Position numbers and translations under genes: made by a program. The notes under the pieces were generated by a model. That model worked only from the letters and a program-made list of their open reading frames with translations. It was not told the DNA's origin and made no database searches. Below, piece by piece: positions 54,401 through 63,947 of a stretch of DNA of 64,000 nt (the first letter of the stretch is position 1; every line of letters starts with the position of its first letter). Origin of the DNA: Ancistrus triradiatus (Eukaryota > Chordata > Actinopteri > Siluriformes > Loricariidae); assembly GCA_025084515.1 (NCBI GenBank), contig JAJAGP010000019.1:908001-972000 (forward strand), read 5' to 3'.

Positions 54401-55755
54401 GGGCTCCGAGGCATCTGGGATCATCACACAGTGGAAACGTGTATTGTGGTCAGGCCAATCAGTATTCCAGATCATTTTTAGAAGAAATGGAAGCCATGTG
54501 CTTCAGACCAAAACCAAAAAGGACCATACAGACTGTTATAAACAACAAATCCAAAAGCCAGGGTCTGTCATGGCATGGGCCTGTATACATTTTAGAGTAA
54601 CATATGATGTCTTTAAGACAGCATCTCTTGCAGGGATTTCCTCACCTTTTTCAACAAGACAGTGCAAAACTACATGCTGCACACATTACAAAGGCATGTC
54701 TGTGGAAGAAGCGCGTTTGGGTATTGTACTGACCTGTCCTCAGTGGAGAATTTTGAAATGAAAAATGTGATGACGACGACCCCATTCTGTTGCACACAGG
54801 AAGAATGGGACAAAATATACTTTTAAATGTGGTGAGAAAGAATGGCAACATTACCATCCCAGCTGTTTTTTTTTGGACTGTGTTGCAGGCCTGAAATGAG
54901 GCCACAATTCATATTGCATGCAATGATATAAGACTTAAAGTAAATGTAAGAAACTGTACATATTTTAATTTGCATTTGCCATACTGTACCAACTTTTCTG
55001 ATTATGGGTTTGCAGGGTATGAAATGACACTTATGTTGACGTTTGTTGCCTTGACAATTAAACCGAATGTCAAGACATTTAATTGATGTTATTCCTTCTG
55101 TAGAGAAATGTGTCTGTAAAAAGCAATCCCTTCTAAACAGCAAAGTCTTCTGCACTAAGAAGTATTCTTACGGTTAGTACCAGATCTTTCAAATGGTTAC
55201 ACTTACTACATTTTATGGGTGGGTGTGTCTAAAAACAATCTATAACATACTATGATTCATTGAGAATTATAGGATTAAGATTATGGTTGAGTGTTTCATA
55301 CCAGTGGCTTATGCATGCTTTGTAGCACTAAAGGTGAGAGTGCTGGCTGCACATGATAAGGGATCTCATGCTGAGGTGGATGTAAAGTTGTTGAAGGTGT
55401 TGTGGAACAGCTCCACCCTGAGGCTCACTCCAGGAACTCTCACTCTGTATCCAGAGTCTTGGACCACCAGAGGCTGTACTTGCCCTATATTATATCCAGG
55501 TGAGCTTATCACTCACAAATGCTTATAAAGGAGATATGAGATTAGTAGGATAGTCTGCTTAAATAACCGTGTTCTAAATTTGAATGTTGTACTTTTCCTG
55601 CACCCCTTTTTGTTATAGGAGAGGAGTATCTTGTTGCTGGACACCTGGATGTGAAAAAAGGTCAACTTCTGGTCAACCTTAAGAGTCTAGTAAAGCCATG
55701 GAGATCCAACCTCAGCCAGCGAGTACTGCAGCTTCTAAAAAGGAAATGCACCTGA
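37637..55755 (+). CDS. ntn4: Netrin-4
   Basis: Netrin-4 is a secreted laminin-like basement-membrane protein that binds laminin gamma chains and modulates axon and vessel growth. Ten exons: 37637-37697, 41290-41753, 44116-44385, 47345-47471, 47996-48181, 53214-53403, 53533-53600, 55104-55172, 55326-55499, 55619-55755; 1746 nt, 581 aa (human 628). Exon 1 encodes a signal peptide (MGRWALFVMLVLGSLHVVRS). Exons 2-3 are the laminin N-terminal domain (CNPRMGNLAVGRRL, TWWQSA, EFYFTHLIMIFRSPRPAAM, THYAIYDFILKGAC). Exons 3-6 are cysteine-rich laminin-EGF repeats (CNGHAESCHFD, NTEGQHCQFCQRGFY, GYYGFNDYGCRPC). Exons 8-10 are the NTR-like C-terminal domain (LAAHDKGSHAEVDVK, TLYPESWTTRGCTCPIL, GEEYLVAGH). 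All phases agree. The exon 4 donor (A|GTTCGT) is weak. Exons 6-7 lack some linker residues found in human. Large introns hold many transposons. Confidence 0.97.
38021..38572. repeat. Palindromic CACTTTATTAGGTACACC element, both arms
   Basis: TTGGTGACTTTATTATGTAC opens it and GTGTACCTAATAAAGTGATT closes it as an inverted repeat. Inside, GAAACAGATGGACTACAGTC and GGTCCTGACC mirror the arms of other copies. It lies in NTN4 intron 1. Confidence 0.65.
39327..39672. mobile_element. hAT-like MITE (CTAGGGGTGAGTATTGG end)
   Basis: The left end has repeated GATACGATA/CACGATACA words; the right end has TGATATATTGCTGTATCGAT. The middle (39460-39600) matches 18690-18890. No 8-bp duplication could be confirmed. 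Confidence 0.5.
39675..40262. other. NTN4 intron 1 stretch, nothing recognised
   Basis: No exon-like signal or repeat end was identified here. Confidence 0.35.
40264..40580 (+). repeat. tRNA-derived SINE, family B
   Basis: GTAGTACAGTGGCTCAGTGG head, CTGGGTTCAATCCCAG B box, and the body TACAATGGATTGGCACCCTG. Confidence 0.75.
40637..41171 (+). repeat. SINE family B interrupted by SINE family A
   Basis: The head GGTGACTCAGTAGGTAGCAC and the tail GAAATGGCCATTGATGCCGA belong to one family-B copy. Family-A sequence lies between them at 40814-41048. GTCCGAC flanks the inserted copy on both sides (40807-40813 and 41049-41055). Confidence 0.75.
40814..41048 (+). repeat. tRNA-derived SINE, family A, nested
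   Basis: TGTGGTAGTCTAGTGGTTAA head and GTAAGTCGCTCTGGATAAAA tail, ending in a short (AAATGACAT)n tract, with GTCCGAC target duplication. Confidence 0.8.
41989..42802 (-). mobile_element. Inverted copy of the GTGGTACCTC repeat, NTN4 intron 2
   Basis: TATAGTGGTACCTTCGTTAT begins it and AGTTCTCGACAAACCGTATA ends it. TACTCGGCGCACTTGC and CATCATAAGTCAGGGAGCAC occur reversed at 46180 and 45650. The two copies are antiparallel around NTN4 exon 3. Confidence 0.65.
43101..43677 (-). mobile_element. Pogo-like element, non-autonomous, with HTH relic
   Basis: Inverted ends CCGTATTTTCCGGGCTATAA and, reversed, CCGTATTTTTCGGACCATAA are flanked by TA (43099-43100 and 43678-43679). The minus strand from about 43402 to 43250 encodes SEADFKLSAISHAVQHGHRA and AAREFNINESVVRKWRKQED, then a stop. 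This is the pipsqueak/CENP-B-type helix-turn-helix that opens pogo transposases. The catalytic domain is missing. It lies in NTN4 intron 2. Confidence 0.75.
43700..43998 (+). repeat. Palindromic-family fragment
   Basis: CACTTTGTAGTTCTACAATT, TCTAATGGTCAGGACCCCCA and GGACTGAGAATAGTCCACCA match internal arms of the 38.0-kb copy. Confidence 0.55.
44410..45460. other. NTN4 intron 3 stretch, nothing recognised
   Basis: AT-rich and non-coding by eye. A GT/AC-rich patch lies at 45110-45210 and a G-rich patch (GGGGATTGGGGGGTAG) at 45406-45421. Confidence 0.35.
45471..46280 (+). mobile_element. Copy of the GTGGTACCTC repeat, NTN4 intron 3
   Basis: Ends CAGTGGTACCTCTGTTCTTG and, reversed, TAATGGTACCTCGGTTCTCG are inverted repeats. 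The interior contains TACAGGTGCTCCCTGATTTA. It is a DNA-transposon-like element without coding sequence. It is the antiparallel partner of 41989-42802. Confidence 0.65.
46281..47340. other. NTN4 intron 3 remainder, nothing recognised
   Basis: No repeat ends or splice-bounded frames were found; several open frames here lack splice support. Confidence 0.35.
47554..47822 (+). repeat. tRNA-derived SINE, family B, in NTN4 intron 4
   Basis: GCTGCCGCACAGTGGCTGGT head, CTGGGTTCAATCCCCAG B box and TACGATGGATTGGCACCCTT body. It lies less than 100 bp beyond the weak exon 4 donor. Confidence 0.75.
48397..48569. repeat. (GT)n and (AC)n microsatellites in NTN4 intron 5
   Basis: An uninterrupted GT run of about 27 units spans 48397-48451, and a shorter AC run lies at 48551-48569. 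Confidence 0.9.
48600..49598. other. NTN4 intron 5 stretch, nothing recognised
   Basis: No exon-like or transposon signal identified. Confidence 0.35.
49600..50225 (+). mobile_element. Degraded Tc1/mariner-type transposase relic
   Basis: The frame from 49606 encodes MERQTYISKDHCRRFAEDHS and, later, KALLSSNHKHKCLDFSRHYC. At 50151-50213 a frame reads PPLYPIENLCSELIGRVYMR, like the conserved DLNPIENLW region. Many stops; no inverted ends recognised. Confidence 0.5.
50625..52154 (+). mobile_element. Full-length Tc1-like element with broken transposase
   Basis: TA duplications at 50623-50624 and 52155-52156 bound 1530 bp. Ends CAGTGGGGTAAAAAAGTATT and, reversed, CAGTGGGGCAAAAAAGTATT sit inside inverted repeats of roughly 200 bp. 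The plus strand carries the whole transposase in several frames: KSESTIGKQVGMNK (helix-turn-helix), SWSDETKIELFGK, MKHGGGNLMLWGCFSAKGTG, MNGAMYHEILSQNLLPSVRA and ENLWRELKVCVAQ. Frameshifts and stops inactivate it. It lies in NTN4 intron 5 and is the parent type of the deleted copy at 13.1 kb. Confidence 0.9.
52160..53210. other. NTN4 intron 5 remainder, nothing recognised
   Basis: 52260-52335 has a faint SINE-like phrase (CCAACAGTGGCAGCTCAGTG); otherwise no feature is supported. Confidence 0.35.
53652..55013 (+). mobile_element. Tc1/mariner-type element in NTN4 intron 7
   Basis: CAACTCCAAATCAGAAAATG opens it, and a degraded CTTTTCTGATTATGGGTTTG closes it. The plus strand keeps long transposase parts: MGRGSPFCQQVCEKIIEMFT, DLHMSPSAVHNIIKQFKESG, NVYCGQANQYSRSFLEEMEA and MCFRPKPKRTIQTVI. 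Frameshifts and stops break it. It is the same family as the copies at 10.7 and 35.1 kb, in opposite orientation. Confidence 0.8.
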
Positions 55756-56248
55756 GAGGGGGACAGCAAGGGATGGAAATGAAAAATGCCTGACACCATT
55801 ATTTGGGACTGCTGTGAAGCACTTACATGTCTTACCATGAATGTGTAAGACACTTTTAAACACTAGAATGTCTATTGTATAGAATGTATATTAATTGTGT
55901 GTACATAATATTGTAATGTATGAAACCTTCTATTCTTTACAGACTTGCAGTATATACTATATGGGAATTTGTACATAAAATGTCATGAAAAACGTTTTGA
56001 GGATGAAAGGTTCAAGGAAAACTACAGATGGCTAAAGTCAGATGGAAAACCATTGTGCAATGTCATTCTTTTATATGCTGATTTCCTTTCTAAATACAAC
56101 CGTTTGTCAAAACATACTTTTGAAATATATGAATCCAGTTTAAATTGTGGTTTATTTTTTTATATCCATATGCATTTCCAAAGAATTTGTAAATTTGAAT
56201 ATACCTGATTTTTGAGGCCAAGTTAAAATCGTAATGTCAGTTAATCTG

Positions 56249-56254
56249 AATAAA
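56249..56254 (+). terminator. ntn4: Probable NTN4 poly(A) signal
   Basis: AATAAA lies 494 nt after the netrin-4 stop and just before a hAT insertion. It is the first canonical hexamer I see downstream on the plus strand. Confidence 0.5.
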
Positions 56255-56510
56255 CTGAAATCTGAAGAGGGTATCAGCCCATATCAGGGCTGGGCATGGG
56301 TCACTGTGGCAGTGCTGCTGGATGATCTACTTGCATTACACCCAGTGTTAATTTCGTTGACAAATGATTGTGGTCATGCTTTTCAACGACCCTTTTTACT
56401 AACGAAAACGAGACGAATGAAAAACGGCATAACTAGAACGAAATTAATTGACACTTTTGTAAATGAATAAAAACGAGACAGAAATGATTGGCAGACACGA
56501 CATCCAATCA

Positions 56511-59500
56511 GATCTGATTTAGTTTTGTGGCAGGTAGGAAAAAGAATCACAAACCAGCCGCTAGATTGCTCAGCCAGGGTATTTGTAGTGCCGGTCCCAA
56601 GCCCGGATAAATGGTGAGGGTTGCGTCAGGAAGGGCATCCGATGTAAAACATAATAATTAACAGAATAATTTCACCACACCGGATCGGTCATGGCCCGGG
56701 TTAACAACGACCGCCACTGGTACTGGTAGCAAACAGGGTACCAGCGGAAATTGGACTACTGTTTGCCAAAAACGAAGAGGAGGGAAGCGTATGAGGAGAC
56801 AGAGAGAAATCAGGAGGGGCAAGAATATAGCACTGAGGGTAGAAACCCTAAATGTAGGGACGAGGACAGGGAAACGTAGAGAGCTGGCTGATATGATGCA
56901 GAGGAGAAAGGTCGATGTTTTGTGTGTGCAGGAGACAAAGTGGAAGGTTAGCAAGGCTCGATGCATTGGTGCAGGGTTTAAACTGTTCTACCATGGTGTG
57001 GATAGGAAGAGAAATGGAGTTGGTGTGGTCCTGAAGGAGGACTATGTAAAGAATGTCGTTGAGGTGAAAATGGTGTCAGATAGGATAATATGTCTGAAGC
57101 TGGAAATTGAGGGTGTAATGGTGAATGTTGTTAGTGGCTATGCACCACAAGTTGGTTATGAATTAGAGGAGAAGAGAGATTCTGGGGGGAGCTAGATGAG
57201 GGCAGTGGTTGAGAGCATTCCCAGGGAGGAGAGACTGGTGATTGGTGCAGATTTCAATGGTCATGTTGGTGAAGGTAATAAAGGAGATGAGGAAGTGATG
57301 GGCAGGTTTGGTGTTAATAATAAAGGGAACCTGAGACGGACAGATGGTGGTGGATTTTTGCAAAGAAGATGGGAATCGGCTGTGGGTTAACACATATTTC
57401 CAAAAAAAGGAGGAGCATATGGTGACTTATAAGAGTGGAGGGAGGAGCACACAGGTAGACTACATCCTATGTAGAAGAGGTTGCTTAAAGAGAATTGTGA
57501 TTGTAAGGCAGTGGCAGGGGAGAGTGTAGCTAGGAAGCAATCGGATGGTGGTGTGCAGGATGGCTCTGGTGGTAGACCAGAGGACCAAATGGTTGGAAGC
57601 TGAGAAAGGAAGAATGAAATGTTGTAAGGAGTTCAGAGAGGAGCTGAGAAAGGCTTTGGTGATAGGAAAGAGCTCCCAGACGACTGGGTAGTAGCCAAGC
57701 AACAGTAATTAGACAGACAGGTAGAAAGGTACTGGGTTGTGTCTTCGGACAGGCAAAGACTGGAAAAGGAAAACCTGGTGGTGGAACAAGGAAGTGCAGG
57801 AGGTTATTCAGAGAAAGAGGTCAGCAAAGAAGAAGAAATGGGGACAGGGACAGGACTAAAGAGAGTAGGCAGAGTACAAGGAGATGCGGCAAAGGGCAAA
57901 GAGGGAGGTAGCGAAGGCCAAGCAGAAGGCCTACGATGAGTTATATGAAAGGTTAGACAGTAGGGAAGGAGAGAAGGAGTTGTATCTGCTGGCGAGACAG
58001 AGAGATAGAGCTGGAAAGGATAGAAATGGAAATGTACTGTCAGGTGAGGATAGGGTGAGGGAAAGATGGAAGGAGTATTTTGAGGAGTTTGATGAATGTA
58101 GAAAATGAAAGGAAAAAGAAGGTTGGATGGCATAGAAATTGTGGGAACAGGATGTAGCAAAGATGAGCAAGGACGAAGTGATGAAAACTCTGAAAAAAGG
58201 ATGAAGAACGGAAAGGCAGTGGGACCTGATGACATACCGGGTTGAGGTATGGAAAAGTCTAGGAGAACTGGGAGTGGTGTTTTTTGACTAGATTATTCAA
58301 TGGACATTCTGGTGAATGAAGAGTATGGTGCCGGAGGAATGGAGGGAAAAGTTTACTTGTACCGATTTTTTTAAGCAGAAGGGTGATATGTACAGAGTTT
58401 TTGTGGCTCTTACAGGGGCATAAAGTTGATGAGCCACACCAATGAAGATTTTGGGAGAGAGTTGTGGAAGCTAGGCTCAGACAGGAGGTGACAGTGGTGT
58501 GAACAAACAGTATGGTTTTCATGCCAAGGAAGAGCACCATGGGATGCGATTTTTGCTTTGAGACTGCTGATGGAGAAGTATAGAGATGGTCAGAAAGAGC
58601 TAGGACACTACACTGCGTCTTTGTGGATTTGGAGAAAGCTTATGACAGGGTGCCAAGGGAGGAATTGTGGTGGTGTATGAGGAAGTCTCAAGTGGCTGAA
58701 AAGTACATTAGATTAGTGCCAGGACATGTATGGACATAGCGCGTGACAGCGGTGAGATGTGCTGTAGGAGTGACAGATAGCTTCAAGGTAGAGGTGGACT
58801 GCATCAAGGATTTAACAGATGAGGTCAGACAGAATCGCCGTGGACTATGATGTTTGAAGACGACATTGTGATTTGTAGTGAGAACAGGGAAGAGGTAGAA
58901 CAGAACTTGGAGAGGTGGAGGTATAATCTGGAAAGGAGAGGAATGAAAGTCAACTGTAGTAAGACAGAATACATGTGTGTAAATGAAAGGGAGGGAGGTG
59001 GAACAGTTCAGCCTACAGGGATCAGTGGTCACAAAGGTACAGGAGTTCAGGTACTTGGGATCAACTGTCCAAGGAAATGGGGGAGTGGGTTTGGAAAGGG
59101 AGGTGAAGAAAGAGAGTACAGGCAGGATGGAGTGGGTGGAGAAGAGTGTCAGGGAGTGCTGTGTGACAAAAGGGTCGCAGCAAAAGTGAAAGGAAAGATG
59201 TATAAGAGAGTAGTGAGACCAGCCTTGTTGTATGGCTTAGAGACAGTGGCACTGACAAAGAGACAGGAAGCAGAGCTGGAGGTGGCAGAACTGAAGATGT
59301 TGAGGTTCTCTTTAGGAGTGTCCAGGATGGACAGGATTAGGAATGAGATCATCAGAGGGACAGCACAGGTTGGAAAATTGGGAGACAAAATTCGAGAGGG
59401 AAGACAGATGGTTTGGACATGTGCAAAGGAGGGACAGTGGATATATTGGTAGGAGGATGTTGGAGATGGAGCTGCCAGGCAAGAGACGGAGAGGAAGGCC

Positions 59501-59661
59501 AAAGAGGAGTTATATGGTTGTGGTAAATGAAGATATGCAGGGAGCTGGAGTGAAAGTGGAGGATGTGGAGGACAGGGTGAGGTGGAAAAGTTTAACTCGC
59601 TGTGGCGGCCCCTGATAAAGGGAGAAGCATAATAAGAAGAAGCAGAAGAAGAAGGAAAAAG
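56511..59661 (+). mobile_element. RTE-type non-LTR retrotransposon, inactivated
   Basis: It begins with a region containing GGTTGCGTCAGGAAGGGCAT and ends in an AAGAAGAAGCAGAAG tail. Domains run in order. Endonuclease (56791-57530): VDVLCVQETKW, RLVIGADFNGHVGEGN, STQVDYILCRR. Reverse transcriptase (about 58560-58930): FVDLEKAYDRVPREELWW, then FEDDIVICSEN where FADD is usual. C-terminal part: FRYLGSTVQGNG, LYGLETVALTKRQEAELEVA, RRRGRPKRSY. Stops and frameshifts separate these blocks. ATCCAATCA occurs at 56502-56510 and 59662-59670, a plausible target duplication, though the word recurs at 59714. Confidence 0.85.
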
Positions 59662-60249
59662 ATCCAATCATAACTTGAGCATATGTGGAAAGGCGGGACA
59701 AGTTTGGGTAGCGATCCAATCAGTAATGCTGTAAGACGCACACATTTGATCTATCCCCGGGAAGAACGTACAAATAGCCTCTGTACTGTTTCTCAAGAAA
59801 CCACCTAGACAACGTCAACACTTGGGAGAAAAAGGAGAGTCAATATATTGTCACATTTCTCATTTCATATCAAGGAAAACAAGACTCTTTGTGAACCCTG
59901 TGAGGCGACCATCTCCGGTAAAACTACAACTACCTGAATCGACATCTGCAGGCATTTCGTCCTGAAACCGCGGTCAAGCAATCCGCAAATAAATAGAGTG
60001 AGCTCCTGTTTTAGCGGTATTACGGTACGCACTCAAGGTTCACTATGTTCAAGCCAATATTTCAGCGACGAAAGTAGGGATTAACATATGTTTCCAGTTC
60101 GCAACGTGGATATATTTTACTTTGCCTAAAAATTGTTCATACTATCTTTAAGGAGTATTCGGATAACATAACTCCGTTTTATACTGTAATTATGAATAAA
60201 TGCACATAGATCATGCACATATATCTGAACTTACGATCTTATATGTTTA

Positions 60250-60560
60250 ATAAAGCTCATAATAGGTCGTTTATTCTAACCTGGTTCTATTCTATCTCAT
60301 GAGTGTCCACACCGAGTTTGAAGCAGATTGGTGGAAATTGAGTTTTGGTGACCACTTTACTGTATACTGTTGTTGTCAATGCATGCATATAGACCTGAGC
60401 TTATATCTTAATTATATCTTATAGTATATCATTCATTCCAACTAGATTCTATTCTAGAATATCTGCTGAGTGTCCACACCAAGTTTGAAGCAGATCTACC
60501 GTGGAAATTTTCAATTATAACCACTTTAATGTCTACTATTGTTCTCAGTGCATGCATGTA
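60250..60560. repeat. Diverged tandem duplication, period about 168 bp
   Basis: GAGTGTCCACACCGAGTTTG at 60301 recurs as GAGTGTCCACACCAAGTTTG at 60468, with similar flanks (TTCATTCCAACTAGATTC and TTATTCTAACCTGGTTC). It lies inside the hAT element. Confidence 0.65.
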
Positions 60561-60824
60561 GATGTTTCATTTTGTCTAAGTGCGCATAATGACTTAAAAA
60601 ATTCAAGGGAAATGTTAAAAAAAATAAGCATTTATGCATTGCAACCTTTACATTTCATATTTTAGTCAACTAAAGCTACTGTAGATTTAGTCGACTATAA
60701 TCTATATAAACTAAAAACAATCCAGATGACTAAATTATGACTAAAACTAAATTACATTTTAGTGAAAAGACTATGACTAAAACTAAATCTCAATTTTCTG
60801 TCAAAATGAACACTGATTACACCA

Positions 60825-61480
60825 GCATATAACTACCATATTTCAGGAAACACAGAAAAGCAAGCAAAATTGGCACTACAGCAGTCACAAGGTGATTAAA
60901 AACAATGGCATTATGCTGACTTGTTTACTTATGGACTCGGATGGCACGGTGCCGCAAGTCACCTCACAGCTCCAGAAATTGCATTTGCACAGCAGTAGCC
61001 TAGTTCTCAATCAATTTGTTTCCAGTGAGTGGTTAGTTCCAAGCACATTAGTCTGGTGTATCAAGAGAAATGAGTTTAGTTTTTTTTTTAATCTCAACAA
61101 ATCAATGGTGCCATGTCAGTGTCTCACAGACTGTAAGAAACTGAAGCTGAAAGTGTTTAATAATTACAGGAAGACAGTATCCAAACATTTTAAAACAACT
61201 GCTGAACTACACTCATTGACAAAAAAAACTCGGTGAGAACTCAGGGACTCCGTGACAATAATTTCCTTTATAGCTCTTTAAAGTGCGTTATGTTTATGCT
61301 TGTATTGTTTGCCTAGTAATTCCCAAAACCAAGTATCCAGTATTATATTGTCTGTTCTGTCTGTTTATTGTTTTGATTGCATAGTCTTTGTAGCTGCCAC
61401 ATTTCATTTCACTACACTTATGTGTATCCTGTTGTTACAAATGTGTATGTGACAAATAATCTCTCTTTAGGTGGCATGCG
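60825..61480 (+). other. Possible LINE 3' tail
   Basis: 61410-61470 (TTTCATTTCACTACACTTAT, GTATGTGACAAATAATC) resembles the 3' ends of fish LINEs. The open frame at 60892-61236 is not recognised. Confidence 0.35.
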
Positions 61481-61484
61481 TTTA

Positions 61485-62405
61485 GTTCACCTCCTCTGTG
61501 TGTGTATAACTGAGTACTGCAGGAGTGGTTGAAGCAAGTTGGAAAACACTTCAAACATTAGCATAGATTGTGTTGGGTAGATGTTCTGAGTTAAGTATCT
61601 ATAGCCCATTTTTCCACTTCTCTAGCAGTATGGAGCAACTTAGCAAACTTTTGTTTGAATGCTCATCTTTAGGATTGGTGCATCTGTTGCAGAATTCTAA
61701 GTCAACTGTGCAATTTGTCATCTGGTGGATCACAGACTGATCAAGTGATTGATTAAATAGTTTAAATATATCTTTAGGGTGTACTTTTGACAGTGTTGCA
61801 CCAACCTGTTTGAGCAAGACAATTAAACAATTAGTACGATTTGTTTTGTGGTACAGTGAACGTTGTCTCAAAGAAATTTCGCAACAGTGCAAACGAAGAT
61901 AGAGTTTCCAACTACCAACTTTTATTGTCTATGACGATTTTCTTTGTTTGAATATTTAATTAATGAATTACATATATATTTAAATCACATAGTCACAGAT
62001 TACTATCTTCATTCCTGATTCATGTGGTGTTGTGTTGTCAAGAGCATGTGATAGCTTTTGAGTACAGGTTTCAAGTGCTTTCAGTGCAGTGTGTCTTGCA
62101 GCGCTCCCCAGATTGCATGTAAACCTGAAGCAAACCTGAGCACATGGGGACTTCTACTAGCTTTCCCATCATAGGCGTTGTGAGCCATTTCTATGATCTC
62201 ACACTGAGGGATTGTATAAATGCCTGTAGGGACCGCTAGCTTTATATTGTGTGTGTGGGTGTGGAGCATAGGTTATGAGGTGTGTAGGAGAGCTCAGTTA
62301 CAGAATTCAGTCAGCTTAACACTCACTGTTATGTAATAGAAGCCAAAGTTCCCTCTATTGAAGTGAAGTGCAGCTTGGGCTTTAGCTAAAAGTCTATAGA
62401 CAACT
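61485..62405. other. Spacer, nothing recognised
   Basis: AT-rich non-coding sequence by eye. Confidence 0.35.
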
Positions 62406-62409
62406 GAAA

Positions 62410-62835
62410 ATGATAAGATAAGAAAACTCTTTATTTGTCCCACATTGGGGAAACTTACAGCAGCAAAGAGATAGGGAGTGATATAAACAAATGATAAAGA
62501 ATAGAAAGATATATATATGAATGGACATCCTAGAACAGAACTGGCCCTCTTAATTATTTTATCCGGTCTGTTCCTGTCTGTGTTAGAAATACTGCTACCC
62601 CAGTAGACCACTCCATAAATTGACAGATGCCGCCACAGTGTTGAAGAAGGTTCATAAGCAGTTCCCCCTGTACTCCAAAAGACCTCAGTCTGTTTAGCAG
62701 ATAGTCTGTTCTTTCTTATAAAGGTCTGTGGTGTTATCTGTCCAGTCCAGTTTATTGTTGAGGTGAACATCCAGGTACTTGTAGGAGTCCACTATTTCAA
62801 TGTCCATTCCCTGGATGTTCACCGGTATCACATGG
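62410..62835 (-). mobile_element. LINE 3' fragment (CR1/Rex-like reverse transcriptase end)
   Basis: Minus-strand frames read NKLDWTDNTTDLYKK, LSIYGVVYWGSSISNTDRNR and DKIIKRASSVLGCP, the conserved end of CR1/Rex-type polymerase proteins (FYGVVCWGSSI…LDKLIKKASSVLGCPL). It is 5'-truncated and frameshifted. The tail (reversed) is CCCAATGTGGGACAAATAAA. Confidence 0.8.
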
Positions 62836-62852
62836 GGATACTTAGTAATTTA

Positions 62853-63011
62853 CCAGACCTCCTTATTCAAAGCAACTTACCATTAATACAATCTTACAAC
62901 GCAAGTAATTTTGGGTTAAGGGCTTTGCTCAAGGACCCAACAGTGGCAGATTGGCATTTGAACCCTGGATCTTCTCGTCTACAGTGTAGTACCATAACCA
63001 CTGAGCCAACA
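62853..63011 (-). repeat. tRNA-derived SINE, family A, reversed
   Basis: AAGCAACTTACCATTAATAC, CAAGGACCCAACAGTGGCAG and the reversed B box TTTGAACCCTGGATC identify it. Confidence 0.7.
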
Positions 63012-63429
63012 GTTATTTATTGTTTTTGAGCATTCATGTGTCAAAACCACTGATACTAGTCTCTAGATAGCAAAGCTCTCATAGTATTAAGAATATATTT
63101 ATGTTGTGTCACATTGGCAGGTTTCAGTGATTTAACATGTTCCTAAAGCTCAGACTCGGATGGTGAAACTGCGACATGAAAAAGTGGCATAAATGGGTAA
63201 AACGGCTTCCAGGCCAATTTATTAGTTTGTGGGCTTTAAAATTATTTTCATGGGATTTGTCTACACACATTATATTGAATGGTTTTAAAGAATCTTTTAT
63301 GCTGTACCCCAGATGGATTTCTAATTAACTCTTTGTTCATCACAATCAAATGTAATGCAGATCAGCTTCCTTCTAAATAATATTATATATGAAACCAGTT
63401 AATGTCATAATTTAACAATGCAAACTAGC
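63012..63429. other. Spacer, nothing recognised
   Basis: No coding or repeat signal that I can support. Confidence 0.35.
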
Positions 63430-63449
63430 TTTATTTGATAACATAATAT

Positions 63450-63947
63450 TTACATACAAATCACTGGAAGCTTATTGACATAGACTGATGCTTCATTACT
63501 GACGATTCCTTCAATGAGCATCTTCATCATACGGTCTTTATGAAAACTCCACTGAAGATCCTTGGTGTAAGGCACAAAACCTAGAGCCCTGGATCACTGG
63601 AAAAAGTAATACAGTCTGACAACATGAAGTCAAAAGTGGCATTTAACATGCATAATTGATATATCTTTACAAACCTATAATGTAAACAGTTACAAGCTGT
63701 ACTTATAGGATTCTTGGATTATTTTTGGATGCGTTACACAGAAAATTAAACTATAAAAGATTGTTGTGCTCTTTTGTAGATGCTATCTTGTCTGTATTTT
63801 GATTTCATACAATAATTTCAAGCCTAGGTTTATGTGGTAAAATTACTGTGCATTAATAATTAAAGAATCAAGTTCCTTATTTGTCTGAGTAAATGCTGCA
63901 TTTGGAGTCTCATCAAAGGTGCAGTTTAGCATGCTGTTTAAATCCAT
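63450..63947 (-). CDS. Candidate 3' end of an unidentified minus-strand gene
   Basis: Two possible exons, 63947-63847 and 63588-63450, join to 240 nt (79 aa plus stop). The donor is CACA|GTAATT and the acceptor TGATCCAG|GGC. The protein reads MDLNSMLNCTFDETPNAAFT at its start and has LGFVPYTKDLQWSFHKDR and LIEGIVSNEASVYVNKLPV later. A minus-strand AATAAA (63430-63435) lies 15 nt after the TAA, which supports a genuine gene end. The ATG context ACCATGG is good, but an acceptor-like AG upstream means the exon could begin further left. I recognise no family. It could also be chance; the phase match and poly(A) signal are the only support. Confidence 0.3.

Larger units (their letters stand above)
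56343..60815. mobile_element. hAT-type element, non-autonomous, split by an RTE LINE
   Basis: Ends CAGTGTTAATTTCGTTGAC and, reversed, CAGTGTTCATTTTGACAG are flanked by perfect 8-bp duplications ATTACACC at 56335-56342 and 60816-60823. Without the LINE the element is about 1.3 kb. No hAT transposase is visible. The right part has CTAAAACTAAATTACATTTT-type repeats and a diverged tandem duplication at 60250-60560. Confidence 0.85.

Noticed and set aside
57804..58235. Long minus-strand frame rich in S, P and F
   Set aside because: It is the antisense of the purine-rich RTE LINE.
59149..59667. 172-codon minus-strand frame
   Set aside because: Also antisense to the LINE C-terminal region, which reads coherently on the plus strand.
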